Source: Microbacteriaceae bacterium 3FA27C10 (GTDB taxonomy: Bacteria; Actinomycetota; Actinomycetes; Actinomycetales; Microbacteriaceae). Taken from it: DNA of 62,869 nucleotides. Shown here in pieces: positions 51,321 through 62,869 of this stretch; within the stretch, counting starts at the first letter, position 1, and each line of letters starts with the position of its first letter. The translations under genes and the position numbers were made by a program. The notes under the pieces were generated by a model. That model saw nothing but the letters and a program-made list of their open reading frames with translations. It had not been told where the DNA came from and did no database searches. The stretch is from assembly GCA_005502775.1 (NCBI GenBank), contig SCNI01000021.1:1-62869 (forward strand), in the 5' to 3' direction.

Positions 51321-53153
51321 ATGTCTTTGTCAGGAGTCTTCGTGCGCTTTATCTTCGCTATCTTCGCCTTCATCATCGCCACCGCGCTGATCGGTGCCGG
51401 CGTCGCGCAACGAACGGTGTTCCTGCCGCCCAGCACGGTCTCCTCCACGGTGAAGGTCGACGACGGCGCTCCTTACCTGCTGATCGACTCCTCGGCCCTC
51501 ACCGCGCACGCCGGCAAGCAGACTCTCGTGCTCAGCGGCGCGAAGACCATCTTCGCCGCCTACGGCCGAACCGCCGACGTGGAGGCGTGGCTCGATGGAG
51601 CCGCCTACGACAGCATCACCGCCGATCAGGACGGCGGGATCAGCTCCACGGCGGTCAGCGCCAACGCGGATGCCGCCGCCAACGTGGCCAGCGGGTCGGC
51701 GAACCCCGCCGGCAGCGACCTCTGGCTCGAGCAGTTCACGGCGACGGACGCGATGTACCGCACGGTGAACCTGCCCGCGGGGTACTCGATGATCGTGGCC
51801 TCCGACGGCACCGCAGCCGCACCCGGGGAGATCACGATCTCCTGGCCGATCCCGAACGCCACCCCGTGGGTGGGTCCGCTCATCGTCGCCGGTATCGCCT
51901 TCCTGCTCGCGGGCCTCGTGCTGCTCGTGCTCGGGCTGCTGCACCTGCGGCGCTCGCAGCGCCCGCGACGCAAGCCACCGGCGCTGCCGAAGGGCAAGCG
52001 CTTCTCGCCGTCGCGCACGAACGCCATCGAGTCGGGGGTGAAGCGCGGGCGCCGTTCGATCGCCCCGTTCGTCGCTGTGCCGATCGCGCTGGTCTCGCTC
52101 GTCGCGCTCAACGGATGCTCGGCCGACTACTGGCCCCAGGCGGCCGACTCGAGCTCGACCGACTCCGCCACCGCGGTTCCCGAGGCGACGGGCGCCCCGG
52201 ATGCCACCAGCACGGCCGCGCCCACCCCGGTGCCCGACGCCGACTCGAAAGCGCCCGTTCCGGCCGTCACCGAGGCGCAGCTCGAGGGCATCGTCTCCAC
52301 CATCTCCACGGTCACCGCGCAGGCCGACGCGGCCTCCGACGCCGGCGCGCTCGCCGCGCGATTCGACGGCCCCGCCCTCGAACTGCGCAAGGCGACCTAC
52401 GCCATCCGTGCCGCGTATCCGGAGTACCCGGCCCCGCAGGCCATCCCGGCCGGCCCCTTGCAGGTCGTGCTCCCACAGGCGACCGACAGCTGGCCGAAGT
52501 CGGTGTTCACCATCATCCCGGGCGCCGACGCCACGGTTCCCCCTGTCGCGCTCATGCTCGTGCAGGACACCCCGCGCTCGAACTACAAGGTCTATTACGA
52601 GATCACCCTCGAGCCCGACACGAGCCTGCCGCCCGTGGCCGCGGCGAGCGTGGGCACCACGCGCCTGGCGCCCGACACCAAGCTGCTGATGATGACGCCC
52701 GCCCAGCTGAAGACGGCCTACGCCGACATCCTCATGGTCGGAGACGCGAGCCAGTACATCGACAAGATCGACGCGACCGGCGACACCCTCCGCACCCAGG
52801 TGGGCGTCGACTACAAGAACGCCAAGAAGGCCGGGATCACTTCGACGGCCTCGATCGACTTCGCCTCAGTGGCGGGCACCGGCCAGAGCATCGCGCTTTC
52901 CACGAGCGAATCGGGCGCGCTCGTCGCGGTCGACCTGCGCGAATCCGAGACCGCGAAGCCGCTCGAGTCCGGCGCCACCGTGAGCCCGGAGGGCGCCGTG
53001 AAAGCCCTCTCCGGCCTCACCGAGTCGGCCAAGGGCGTCGAGGCGATCTACGGCTACCAGCTGTTGTTCTACATCCCCCCGTTCGGAGACCCCGGAAAGG
53101 CCCAGCTGCTGGGCTTCTCGCAGGGGCTGCTGCAAGCGAAGGAACTGCCGTGA
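51321..53153 (+). CDS. Membrane protein fused to a lipoprotein-like domain, unknown function
   Basis: This 610-residue protein is of no family I recognise. The first part has a transmembrane segment (about 7-28), an extracytoplasmic region (about 30-180) and a second helix (about 183-205), with a basic loop RRSQRPRRKPP. A third helix (about 248-264) ends in VALNGC (Cys266), exactly like a lipoprotein signal, followed by a Ser/Thr/Pro linker and a 300-residue extracytoplasmic domain. It looks like a membrane protein joined to a former lipoprotein. It overlaps the CnoX-like gene (GTGA). Confidence 0.78.
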   Translation: MSLSGVFVRFIFAIFAFIIATALIGAGVAQRTVFLPPSTVSSTVKVDDGAPYLLIDSSALTAHAGKQTLVLSGAKTIFAAYGRTADVEAWLDGAAYDSITADQDGGISSTAVSANADAAANVASGSANPAGSDLWLEQFTATDAMYRTVNLPAGYSMIVASDGTAAAPGEITISWPIPNATPWVGPLIVAGIAFLLAGLVLLVLGLLHLRRSQRPRRKPPALPKGKRFSPSRTNAIESGVKRGRRSIAPFVAVPIALVSLVALNGCSADYWPQAADSSSTDSATAVPEATGAPDATSTAAPTPVPDADSKAPVPAVTEAQLEGIVSTISTVTAQADAASDAGALAARFDGPALELRKATYAIRAAYPEYPAPQAIPAGPLQVVLPQATDSWPKSVFTIIPGADATVPPVALMLVQDTPRSNYKVYYEITLEPDTSLPPVAAASVGTTRLAPDTKLLMMTPAQLKTAYADILMVGDASQYIDKIDATGDTLRTQVGVDYKNAKKAGITSTASIDFASVAGTGQSIALSTSESGALVAVDLRESETAKPLESGATVSPEGAVKALSGLTESAKGVEAIYGYQLLFYIPPFGDPGKAQLLGFSQGLLQAKELP

Positions 53154-54118
53154 GCATGATCCCGCCGTCCGCAGGCAATCTGCGTGGAGCCGTCGATCTG
53201 TCGTCGCTCGTCAACCGGGCGCAGGCGCCGTCCGCCGGCCCGGGAGCCGCTGCGGCACCCGGAGCACCGGCGGGGGCGACGGCGGGCGTGGTGCCCTCCC
53301 TCGTGCTCGAGGGCTCCGACGCGACCTTCACCGAGTTCATCGAGCTCTCGAACACCGTGCCGGTGATCGTCGACCTCAAGGCCGAGTGGGCGGAGGCGAG
53401 CAAGGAGCTCTCCGCCGTGCTGGCCAAGGTGGTCACCGAGTACGCCGGCCGCATCGTGCTCGTGGGCATCGAGGCCGAGGCCAACCCGCAGCTGGCGCAG
53501 GCCTTCCAGGCGCAGTCGGTTCCCACGGTGGCGGCGCTGGTGGGCGGCCGTCCGGTGTCGTTGTTCCAGGGCTCCTACCCCGAGCAGGAGGTGCGGGCGA
53601 TCGTCGAGCAGGTGCTCCAGCTCGCCGCGCAGAACGGCGTGACCGGCACGGTCGCGGTCGACGGTGCTCCGGATGCCGGCGACGCCGAGCCGGTCGAGGA
53701 GCCGCTGCCCCCGCACCACGCCGAGGCGTACGAGGCCATCGCCCAGGGCGACTACGCCACGGCAATCGCCGAGTACCAGACCGCGATCGCCCAGAACCCG
53801 CGTGACGCCCTCGCCGTGGCCGGGCTCGCTCAGGTGAAGCTGCTCGACCGCCTCGACGGAAAGTCGCTCGACGAGATCCGCGGTACCGCGGCGGCGAATC
53901 CCGGCGATCTCGACGCCCAGCTGCTGGTGGCCGACCTCGACGTCTCCGGCGGCCACGTCGACGACGCTTTCGACCGCCTGCTGACGCTGTTCCCGAAGCA
54001 GGACCAGCCGGGCAAAGACGCCATCCGCACCCGGCTGCTCGAGCTCTTCGAGGTCGTCGGGCCTGAGGACCAGCGAGTGACGCAGGCGCGTCGGAGACTC
54101 GCGGGGCTGCTCTACTAG
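53150..54118 (+). CDS. CnoX/YbbN-like thioredoxin-TPR protein
   Basis: This 322-residue protein has a thioredoxin-like domain (about 45-160; VIVDLKAEWAEASKELSAVL) followed by TPR-type helices (about 190-320; HHAEAYEAIAQGDYATAIAEY). The CxxC redox site is replaced by AEAS, so no disulfide chemistry is expected. CnoX proteins act as chaperone-like holdases. GTG 53150 overlaps the preceding stop (GTGA) with GGAA five bases ahead; ATG 53156 is the alternative. Confidence 0.85.
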   Translation: MSMIPPSAGNLRGAVDLSSLVNRAQAPSAGPGAAAAPGAPAGATAGVVPSLVLEGSDATFTEFIELSNTVPVIVDLKAEWAEASKELSAVLAKVVTEYAGRIVLVGIEAEANPQLAQAFQAQSVPTVAALVGGRPVSLFQGSYPEQEVRAIVEQVLQLAAQNGVTGTVAVDGAPDAGDAEPVEEPLPPHHAEAYEAIAQGDYATAIAEYQTAIAQNPRDALAVAGLAQVKLLDRLDGKSLDEIRGTAAANPGDLDAQLLVADLDVSGGHVDDAFDRLLTLFPKQDQPGKDAIRTRLLELFEVVGPEDQRVTQARRRLAGLLY

Positions 54119-55612
<1,494 letters not shown>

Positions 55613-55620
55613 GCCGCGCC

Positions 55621-57839
55621 CTAACCCTTGTGCGGTTTCAGGAAGAGCGCGGCGAGCGGCGGCAGGGTGAGCTGCACCGAGGCCGGGCGACCCGACCACG
55701 GCACGTACTCCGCTTCGACCGAACCGTAGTTGCCCACGCCGGAGCCGCCGTACTCCACCGCATCGGTGTTCACGAGCTCGTCCCAGCGACCGCCGAACGG
55801 CAAGCCGACTCGGTAGGGCCCCACCGGGTTGCCGGAGAAGTTCATCAGCACGGCGATCGGGTTGCCCTCGGAGTCCCAGCGCAGGAACGACACGAGGTTC
55901 TGCGACGACGATCCGCCGTCGATCCACTCGAAGCCCGCCGGCTCGTTGTCGAGCGCCCACAGGGCCGGGTTCTCGGTGTAGACCCGGTTGAGGTGCCCGA
56001 CGAGCGCGAGCAGCTGCTGGTGCACGGGCTGGTCGAGGATCCACCAGTCGAGCCCGCGCTCCTCGCTCCACTCCGAGGGCTGACCGAACTCCTGGCCCAT
56101 GAACAGCAGCTGCTTGCCCGGGTGCGCCCACATGAAGCCGAGGTACGCGCGCAGGTTGGCGAGCTTCTGCCAGTGGTCGCCGGGCATCTTGTGCAGCAGT
56201 GAGCCCTTGCCGTGCACGACCTCGTCGTGCGAGATCGGCAGCATGAAGTTCTCGCTGAAGGCGTAGAGGAACGAGAAGGTGATCTCGCCGTGGTGGTAGC
56301 TGCGGTACATCGGGTCCTGCTCGATGTAGTTCAGCGTGTCGTGCATCCAGCCCATGTTCCACTTCATGCCGAAGCCGAGGCCGCCGCGGTCGGTGGGGTG
56401 GGTGACGCCGGGCCAGGAGGTCGACTCCTCGGCGATCATCACGATGCCGGGGTTCGCCTTGTAGGCGGTGGCCGTCACCTCCTGCAGCAGGCTGATGGCC
56501 TCGAGGTTCTCGCGGCCGCCGTACTGGTTGGGCAGCCACTCGCCCTCCTTGCGGGAGTAGTCGAGGTAGAGCATGCTCGCCACGGCATCGACCCGCAGCC
56601 CGTCGAGGTGGAACTCCTCGAGCCAGTAGAGCGCGTTCGCCACCAGGAAGTTGCGCACCTGGCTGTTGCCGAAGTTGAACACGAGTGTGCCCCAGTCGGG
56701 CTGCTCGCCGCGGCGGGGGTCGGGATGCTCGTAGAGCGCCTCGCCGTCGAAGCGCGCGAGCGCCCACTCGTCTTTCGGGAAGTGCGCCGGCACCCAGTCC
56801 ACCAGCACGCCGATGCCGGCCTGGTGCAGGCGGTCGATCAGGTAGCGCAGGTCGTCGGGGTGGCCGAAGCGGCTCGTGGGCGCGTAGTAACTCGTGACCT
56901 GGTAGCCCCAGGAACCGCCGAAGGGATGCTCGGCGAGCGGCATGAACTCCACGTGCGTGAAGCCGAGGTGCTGCAGGTAGGGGATGAGCTCGTCGGCGAG
57001 GGAGCGGTAGTCGAGGCCGAGCTTCCACGAGCCCACGTGCATCTCGTACACGCTCATCGGATGGGTGTGCGGGTCGCGGGCCGCGCGGTCGCGCATCCAC
57101 TCGCCGTCCCCCCATTCGTAGGAGCTGGTGCCGATCACCGAGGCGGTGAGCGGGGGGACCTCGGTGTAGCGCGCCATCGGGTCGGCGCGGCGCACCCACT
57201 GGCCGGCCTGGGTGAGGATCTCGAACTTGTAGTTGCCGCCGGTGGTGAGCCCGGGGATGAACAGCTCCCAGACGCCCGTGCCGCCGAGGCTCCGCATGGC
57301 GTGGCGGGTGCCGTCCCAGGAGTTGAAGTCGCCGATCACGCGCACGGCCTGGGCGTGCGGCGCCCAGACGGCGAACGCGGTGCCTTCGGCCGGGGCGTCG
57401 ACGCCCCACTTCTGCTCCACGCGGGCGCCGAGCACGGTCCACAGCTTCTCGTGGCGGCCCTCACCGATGAGGTGCAGGTCGAGCTCGCCGAGGGTGGGAG
57501 AGAAGCGGTACGGGTCGTCGGCGGTCCAGACGGCGCCGTCGTCGTAGCGCGCCTCGATCTCGTAGTCGTTGAGGCCGGTGAGCGTGAAGCCCTGCCAGAT
57601 GCCGCCGTAGAGGTGCGTGAGCTGCGCGCGTGCCCCGTTCGAGAGCACCGCGCTCACCTCGCTCGCGAGCGGGCGGAGGGTGCGGATGACCGTGACCGGG
57701 TCGCTGACGCCCTCCGCGTGCACGAGGTGCTGGCCGAGCACGGCGTGCGGGTTGTAGTAGGAGCCGCTCGCCACCCGTTGCAGCACCTCCTCGGGGAACG
57801 CGGGGAGGGTCAAGGCGGTGGAGCCGTCGGGAATGGCCA

Positions 57840-57840
<1 letters not shown>
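55621..57840 (-). CDS. glgB: 1,4-alpha-glucan branching enzyme
   Basis: This 739-residue GH13 enzyme makes alpha-1,6 branches in glycogen-like glucan. N-terminal carbohydrate-binding domains (about 1-225) precede the barrel. The catalytic residues are Asp418 (GLRVDAV), Glu471 (MIAEEST) and Asp539 ([11 protein letters not shown]). ATG 57840 shares one base with the glgE stop (TGATG); earlier in-frame codons lie inside glgE and are rejected. It works with GlgE to build branched alpha-glucan. Confidence 0.97.
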
Positions 57841-59939
<2,099 letters not shown>

Positions 59940-59988
59940 AATCCGACCCTACCGACAAAGGGGGGCGCTGCAACGGGGTTGGGGGAGC

Positions 59989-60049
59989 GGTGTTCGTGCA
60001 TCCGGTGTTCGCGCATCCGTGCATCAGGTGATCGCGCATCCGTGCATCC
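59989..60049 (+). repeat. Imperfect tandem repeats between glgE and glgP
   Basis: Two 23-base units of the form GGTGTTCGCGCATCCGTG+CATC (60004-60026 and 60027-60049) follow a shortened copy (59989-60003). They lie in the divergent promoter region and could be a multi-site regulator target or simple slippage repeats. Confidence 0.75.
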
Positions 60050-60169
60050 GGAGGGCTGGACGCCGTTCACGCTCTCGTAACGCTGCTGTCGTAGGCTGGC
60101 GGGGCCGTCTCCCTGCACCCGGCGGTTCGAGTTCGACCGGCGCCCGGCGCCGAAGAAGGAGTCTCTCGC

Positions 60170-62746
60170 GTGAAGGCGATCCGCAGATTCACCGTCCGTT
60201 CCGTGCTGCCCGAGTCGCTCTCGGCGCTCGGCGAGCTCGCTGCGAACCTCCGCTGGGCCTGGCACGAGCCCACCCGCCAGATCTTCGCCCACATCTCGCC
60301 CGACGACTGGCAGGCCACTCTGGGTGACCCCGTGGCCCTGCTCGGCGCCGTGCGGCCGGAGCGACTCGAGCAGCTCGCCGCCGACCCCGGCTTCGTGGCC
60401 TGGGCCAACAGCCTGCGCGACGACCTGAACGCCTACCTGAGCGAGCCGCGCTGGTACCAGGGCCTCGAAGGGGCCCGGCCCCGCTCGATCGGCTACTTCT
60501 CGCCCGAGTTCGGCATCGCCGCCGCCCTGCCGCAGTATTCGGGTGGCCTCGGCATCCTCGCCGGCGACCACCTCAAGGCGGCCTCCGATCTCGGGGTGCC
60601 GATCATCGGGGTGGGCCTGTTCTACCGCTCCGGCTACTTCACCCAGGCCATCTCGCGCGAGGGCTGGCAGGAGGAGAGCTACCCGGTGCTCGACCCTGAC
60701 GGGCTGCCGCTGTCGGTGCTGCGGCTCGCCGACGGCACGCCCGCGCAGGTCGTGCTCGCGCTGCCCGGCGACCGCGCGCTCTACGCCCGCATCTGGCAAG
60801 CCCAGGTGGGGCGGGTGCGGTTGCTCATGCTCGACACCGACATCCCCGACAACGACGACGATCTGCGCTCGGTCACCGACCGGCTCTACGGCGGCGGCGG
60901 TGAGCACCGTCTGCTGCAGGAGCTCCTGCTCGGAATCGGCGGTGTGCGCGCGCTCGAAGTGGTCTCCGAACTCACCGACCAGCCGATGCCCGAGGTGTAC
61001 CACACCAACGAGGGGCACGCCGGGTTCCTCGGTCTCGAGCGCATCTCGAACCTCATCGGCGGCGGCCTCTCGTTCGACGAGGCGCTGCAGGTGGTGCGGG
61101 CCGGAACGGTGTTCACCACCCACACGCCCGTGCCCGCGGGCATCGACCGCTTCGACCGTTCCTTGATCGCGCGCTACTTCTCCACCGACATGCTCCCGGG
61201 CCTCGAGGTGGACTCGGTGCTCTCGCTCGGCGCCGAGGACTACGACGGCGGATCGCCCGAGGTGTTCAACATGGCGGTGATGGGCCTGCGGCTCGGGCAG
61301 CGCGCCAACGGCGTCTCGGTGCTGCACGGCGAGGTCAGCCGGGGCATGTTCAATGGCCTCTGGCCGGGCTTCGACCGCGGGGACGTGCCGATCACCTCGG
61401 TCACGAACGGCGTGCACGCCCCCACCTGGACCGACCCGCTGCTGCAGGAGCTCTCGCGCGCGAAGCTCGGAACGGGCGACACCACGGCGGCCGACTGGGC
61501 GTCGGAGGCCGTGACCGACGCCGAACTCTGGGCGGTGCGCGGCGACATGCGGCGGCAACTCGTGCTCGACGCCCGCCGTCGCGTGACCGAGGCGTGGCGT
61601 GAGCAGAACCCCGACAGCATCCCGCCGACCTGGTTCCAGACCCTGCTCGACCCGAACGTGCTCACCATCGGCTTCGCCCGGCGCGTGCCCACCTACAAGC
61701 GTCTCACGCTCATGCTGCACGACCCGGCGCGGCTGAAGTCGATCATGCTGAACCCCGAACGGCCGATCCAGTTCGTGATCGCCGGCAAGTCGCATCCGGC
61801 CGACGAGGAGGGCAAACGCCTCATCCAGAAGCTCGTGCAGTTCGCGAGCGATCCCGAGGTGCGGCAGCACATCGTCTTCCTGCCGAACTACGACATCGGC
61901 ATGGCGCAGCTGCTCTACCCGGGAACGGATGTCTGGCTCAACAACCCGCTGCGGCCCCTGGAGGCGTGCGGCACGTCCGGGATGAAGGCGGCGCTGAACG
62001 GCGGCCTCAATCTCTCCATCCTCGACGGCTGGTGGAACGAGTACTACGACGGCGAGAACGGCTGGGCCATCCCCACGGCCGACTCCGCGGGCGACGCCGA
62101 GGAGCGTGACACCCTCGAGTCGGAGGCGCTCTACGACCTGATGGAGAACCAGGTGGCGCCACGGTTCTACGACCGCGACGCCGATGGTATCCCGGTGCGC
62201 TGGATGCAGTCGATCCGCCACACGCTCGCCACTCTGTCGCCCGAGCTCTCGGCCGAGCGCATGGTGCGCGAGTACGTGCAGCGGCTCTACATCCCGGCCG
62301 CGTCGGCCGAGCGCGTGATGACCGCCGACGACCACGAGGCGGCCCGCGAGCTGGCCGCCTGGAAGGAGCGCGTGCGCTCGCTCTGGGGTGGCGTCGCCGT
62401 GGTGCACGTGGAATCGGGCGGGCTCGACGACACCCCGCAGGTCGGCGACGTGCTGCACGTGCGCGCGCACATCCAGCTCGGCGGCCTGTCGCCGCACGAC
62501 GTGGCGGTGGAGGTGCTCTACGGGCACGCCGTGCACGGCGACGACATCGCCGACGCGGCGGCTGTGGAGCTCTCGACGCCGCACGTGCCGGAGACGGCTG
62601 CGGCGGAGCCGCCGGCCGAGCTCGTGTACTCGGGCACGGTCGAGCTCGCGCGCGCGGGGTCCTTCGGCTACACCGTGCGCGTGGTGCCGAAGCACGCGAA
62701 CCTCGCCTCGCCGGCCGAGCTCGGCCTCATCGCGGTCGCCCGCTAG
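60170..62746 (+). CDS. glgP: Alpha-glucan phosphorylase
   Basis: This 858-residue pyridoxal-phosphate enzyme releases glucose 1-phosphate from alpha-glucan. It has the actinobacterial DUF3417 N-terminus (LGELAANLRWAWHEPTRQIF). Active-site regions include YFSPEFGIAAALPQYSGGLG, NEGHAGFLGLERI and EACGTSGMKAALNG, where Lys606 is the expected Schiff-base residue. A C-terminal beta domain (about 740-858) is the usual extra module of this subgroup. The start is GTG with a GAAGGAG site. Confidence 0.95.
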   Translation: MKAIRRFTVRSVLPESLSALGELAANLRWAWHEPTRQIFAHISPDDWQATLGDPVALLGAVRPERLEQLAADPGFVAWANSLRDDLNAYLSEPRWYQGLEGARPRSIGYFSPEFGIAAALPQYSGGLGILAGDHLKAASDLGVPIIGVGLFYRSGYFTQAISREGWQEESYPVLDPDGLPLSVLRLADGTPAQVVLALPGDRALYARIWQAQVGRVRLLMLDTDIPDNDDDLRSVTDRLYGGGGEHRLLQELLLGIGGVRALEVVSELTDQPMPEVYHTNEGHAGFLGLERISNLIGGGLSFDEALQVVRAGTVFTTHTPVPAGIDRFDRSLIARYFSTDMLPGLEVDSVLSLGAEDYDGGSPEVFNMAVMGLRLGQRANGVSVLHGEVSRGMFNGLWPGFDRGDVPITSVTNGVHAPTWTDPLLQELSRAKLGTGDTTAADWASEAVTDAELWAVRGDMRRQLVLDARRRVTEAWREQNPDSIPPTWFQTLLDPNVLTIGFARRVPTYKRLTLMLHDPARLKSIMLNPERPIQFVIAGKSHPADEEGKRLIQKLVQFASDPEVRQHIVFLPNYDIGMAQLLYPGTDVWLNNPLRPLEACGTSGMKAALNGGLNLSILDGWWNEYYDGENGWAIPTADSAGDAEERDTLESEALYDLMENQVAPRFYDRDADGIPVRWMQSIRHTLATLSPELSAERMVREYVQRLYIPAASAERVMTADDHEAARELAAWKERVRSLWGGVAVVHVESGGLDDTPQVGDVLHVRAHIQLGGLSPHDVAVEVLYGHAVHGDDIADAAAVELSTPHVPETAAAEPPAELVYSGTVELARAGSFGYTVRVVPKHANLASPAELGLIAVAR

Positions 62747-62781
62747 TCAACTCCGGCTCGGCCTCTGCCCGGCCCGGCTCG

Positions 62782-62869
62782 CCTCGCTCCGCTCCGCTCC
62801 GCCATCCCCCTCCTCCTTGCTTTTGGCAGTGGAGGCGAGGGGAGGGGAGGGGAGCGGAGCGTAGCGAGG
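62782..62869. repeat. Long imperfect inverted repeat after glgP
   Basis: Bases 62782-62800 and 62851-62869 pair at 18 of 19 positions. The inner part pairs C-rich CCCCCTCCTCC with G-rich GGAGGGGAGG tracts around TTGCTTTTGGCA. It begins 36 bases after the glgP stop and reaches the window edge; it may be the glgP terminator or an extragenic palindrome. Confidence 0.7.

Overview
The window is about 63 kb of chromosome from a high-GC Actinomycetota, most likely the family Microbacteriaceae (Leifsonia/Herbiconiux-like). This is an inference from the roughly 70% GC content, the frequent GTG starts, the pairing of DUF2469 with rnhB, yraN, comM, dprA and xerC, the DivIVA-domain gene after cdsA, the GlgE/GlgB/GlgP set, and several F420/FMN luciferase-like oxidoreductases. 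I see no rRNA, tRNA, CRISPR array, insertion sequence or prophage.

Layout. 1-3.7 kb: a 34-bp inverted repeat, then an FGGY sugar kinase, a LacI regulator and an HxlR regulator, all on the minus strand. 3.7-8.9 kb: a two-flavoprotein fusion, a second luciferase-like oxidoreductase, and a MarR/MFS efflux-type pair. 8.9-10.6 kb: ffh and its terminator. 10.6-17.5 kb: a tightly overlapping minus-strand catabolic operon with a divergent FadR/GntR regulator. The gene set fits degradation of D-apionate through L-erythrulose to D-erythrose 4-phosphate. 17.5-19.7 kb: an F420-type oxidoreductase and a YbdK-type ligase, convergent and separated by two hairpins. 19.8-31.6 kb: the conserved translation, secretion and competence block rpsP-khpA-rimM-[DUF559]-trmD, map, rplS, lepB, rnhB, DUF2469, yraN, comM, dprA and a metallophosphoesterase. 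31.8-40.2 kb: xerC, an M23-like lipoprotein with no proper end, a sugar porter, then rpsB-tsf-pyrH-frr-cdsA and a DivIVA-domain gene. 40.3-45.9 kb: a peptide/nickel-type ABC importer operon with a leader hairpin. 45.9-55.6 kb: two overlapping secreted transglycosylase-like paralogues, an Na+/H+ antiporter, small genes, an AI-2E transporter, a membrane/lipoprotein chimera overlapping a CnoX-like protein, and a Rox-like monooxygenase. 55.6-62.9 kb: glgB and glgE overlapping on the minus strand, divergent from glgP.

How the genes work together. The apionate-like operon encodes, in transcription order, an ACS-family (organic anion) permease, a DhaKL-type kinase, an RpiB-type isomerase, a TPI-type isomerase, a xylose-isomerase-like TIM barrel and a PGDH_C-type dehydrogenase. 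A perfect 12-bp palindrome lies between the -35 and -10 boxes of its predicted promoter and is probably bound by the divergent regulator. GlgE and GlgB extend and branch alpha-glucan, and GlgP degrades it. Regulator genes sit beside their likely targets, often with a visible palindrome: LacI with the FGGY kinase, HxlR with the fusion flavoprotein, MarR with the MFS pump. Stop/start overlaps (ATGA, TGATG) mark many translationally coupled pairs. All functions are read from protein motifs and gene context; no database search was run.
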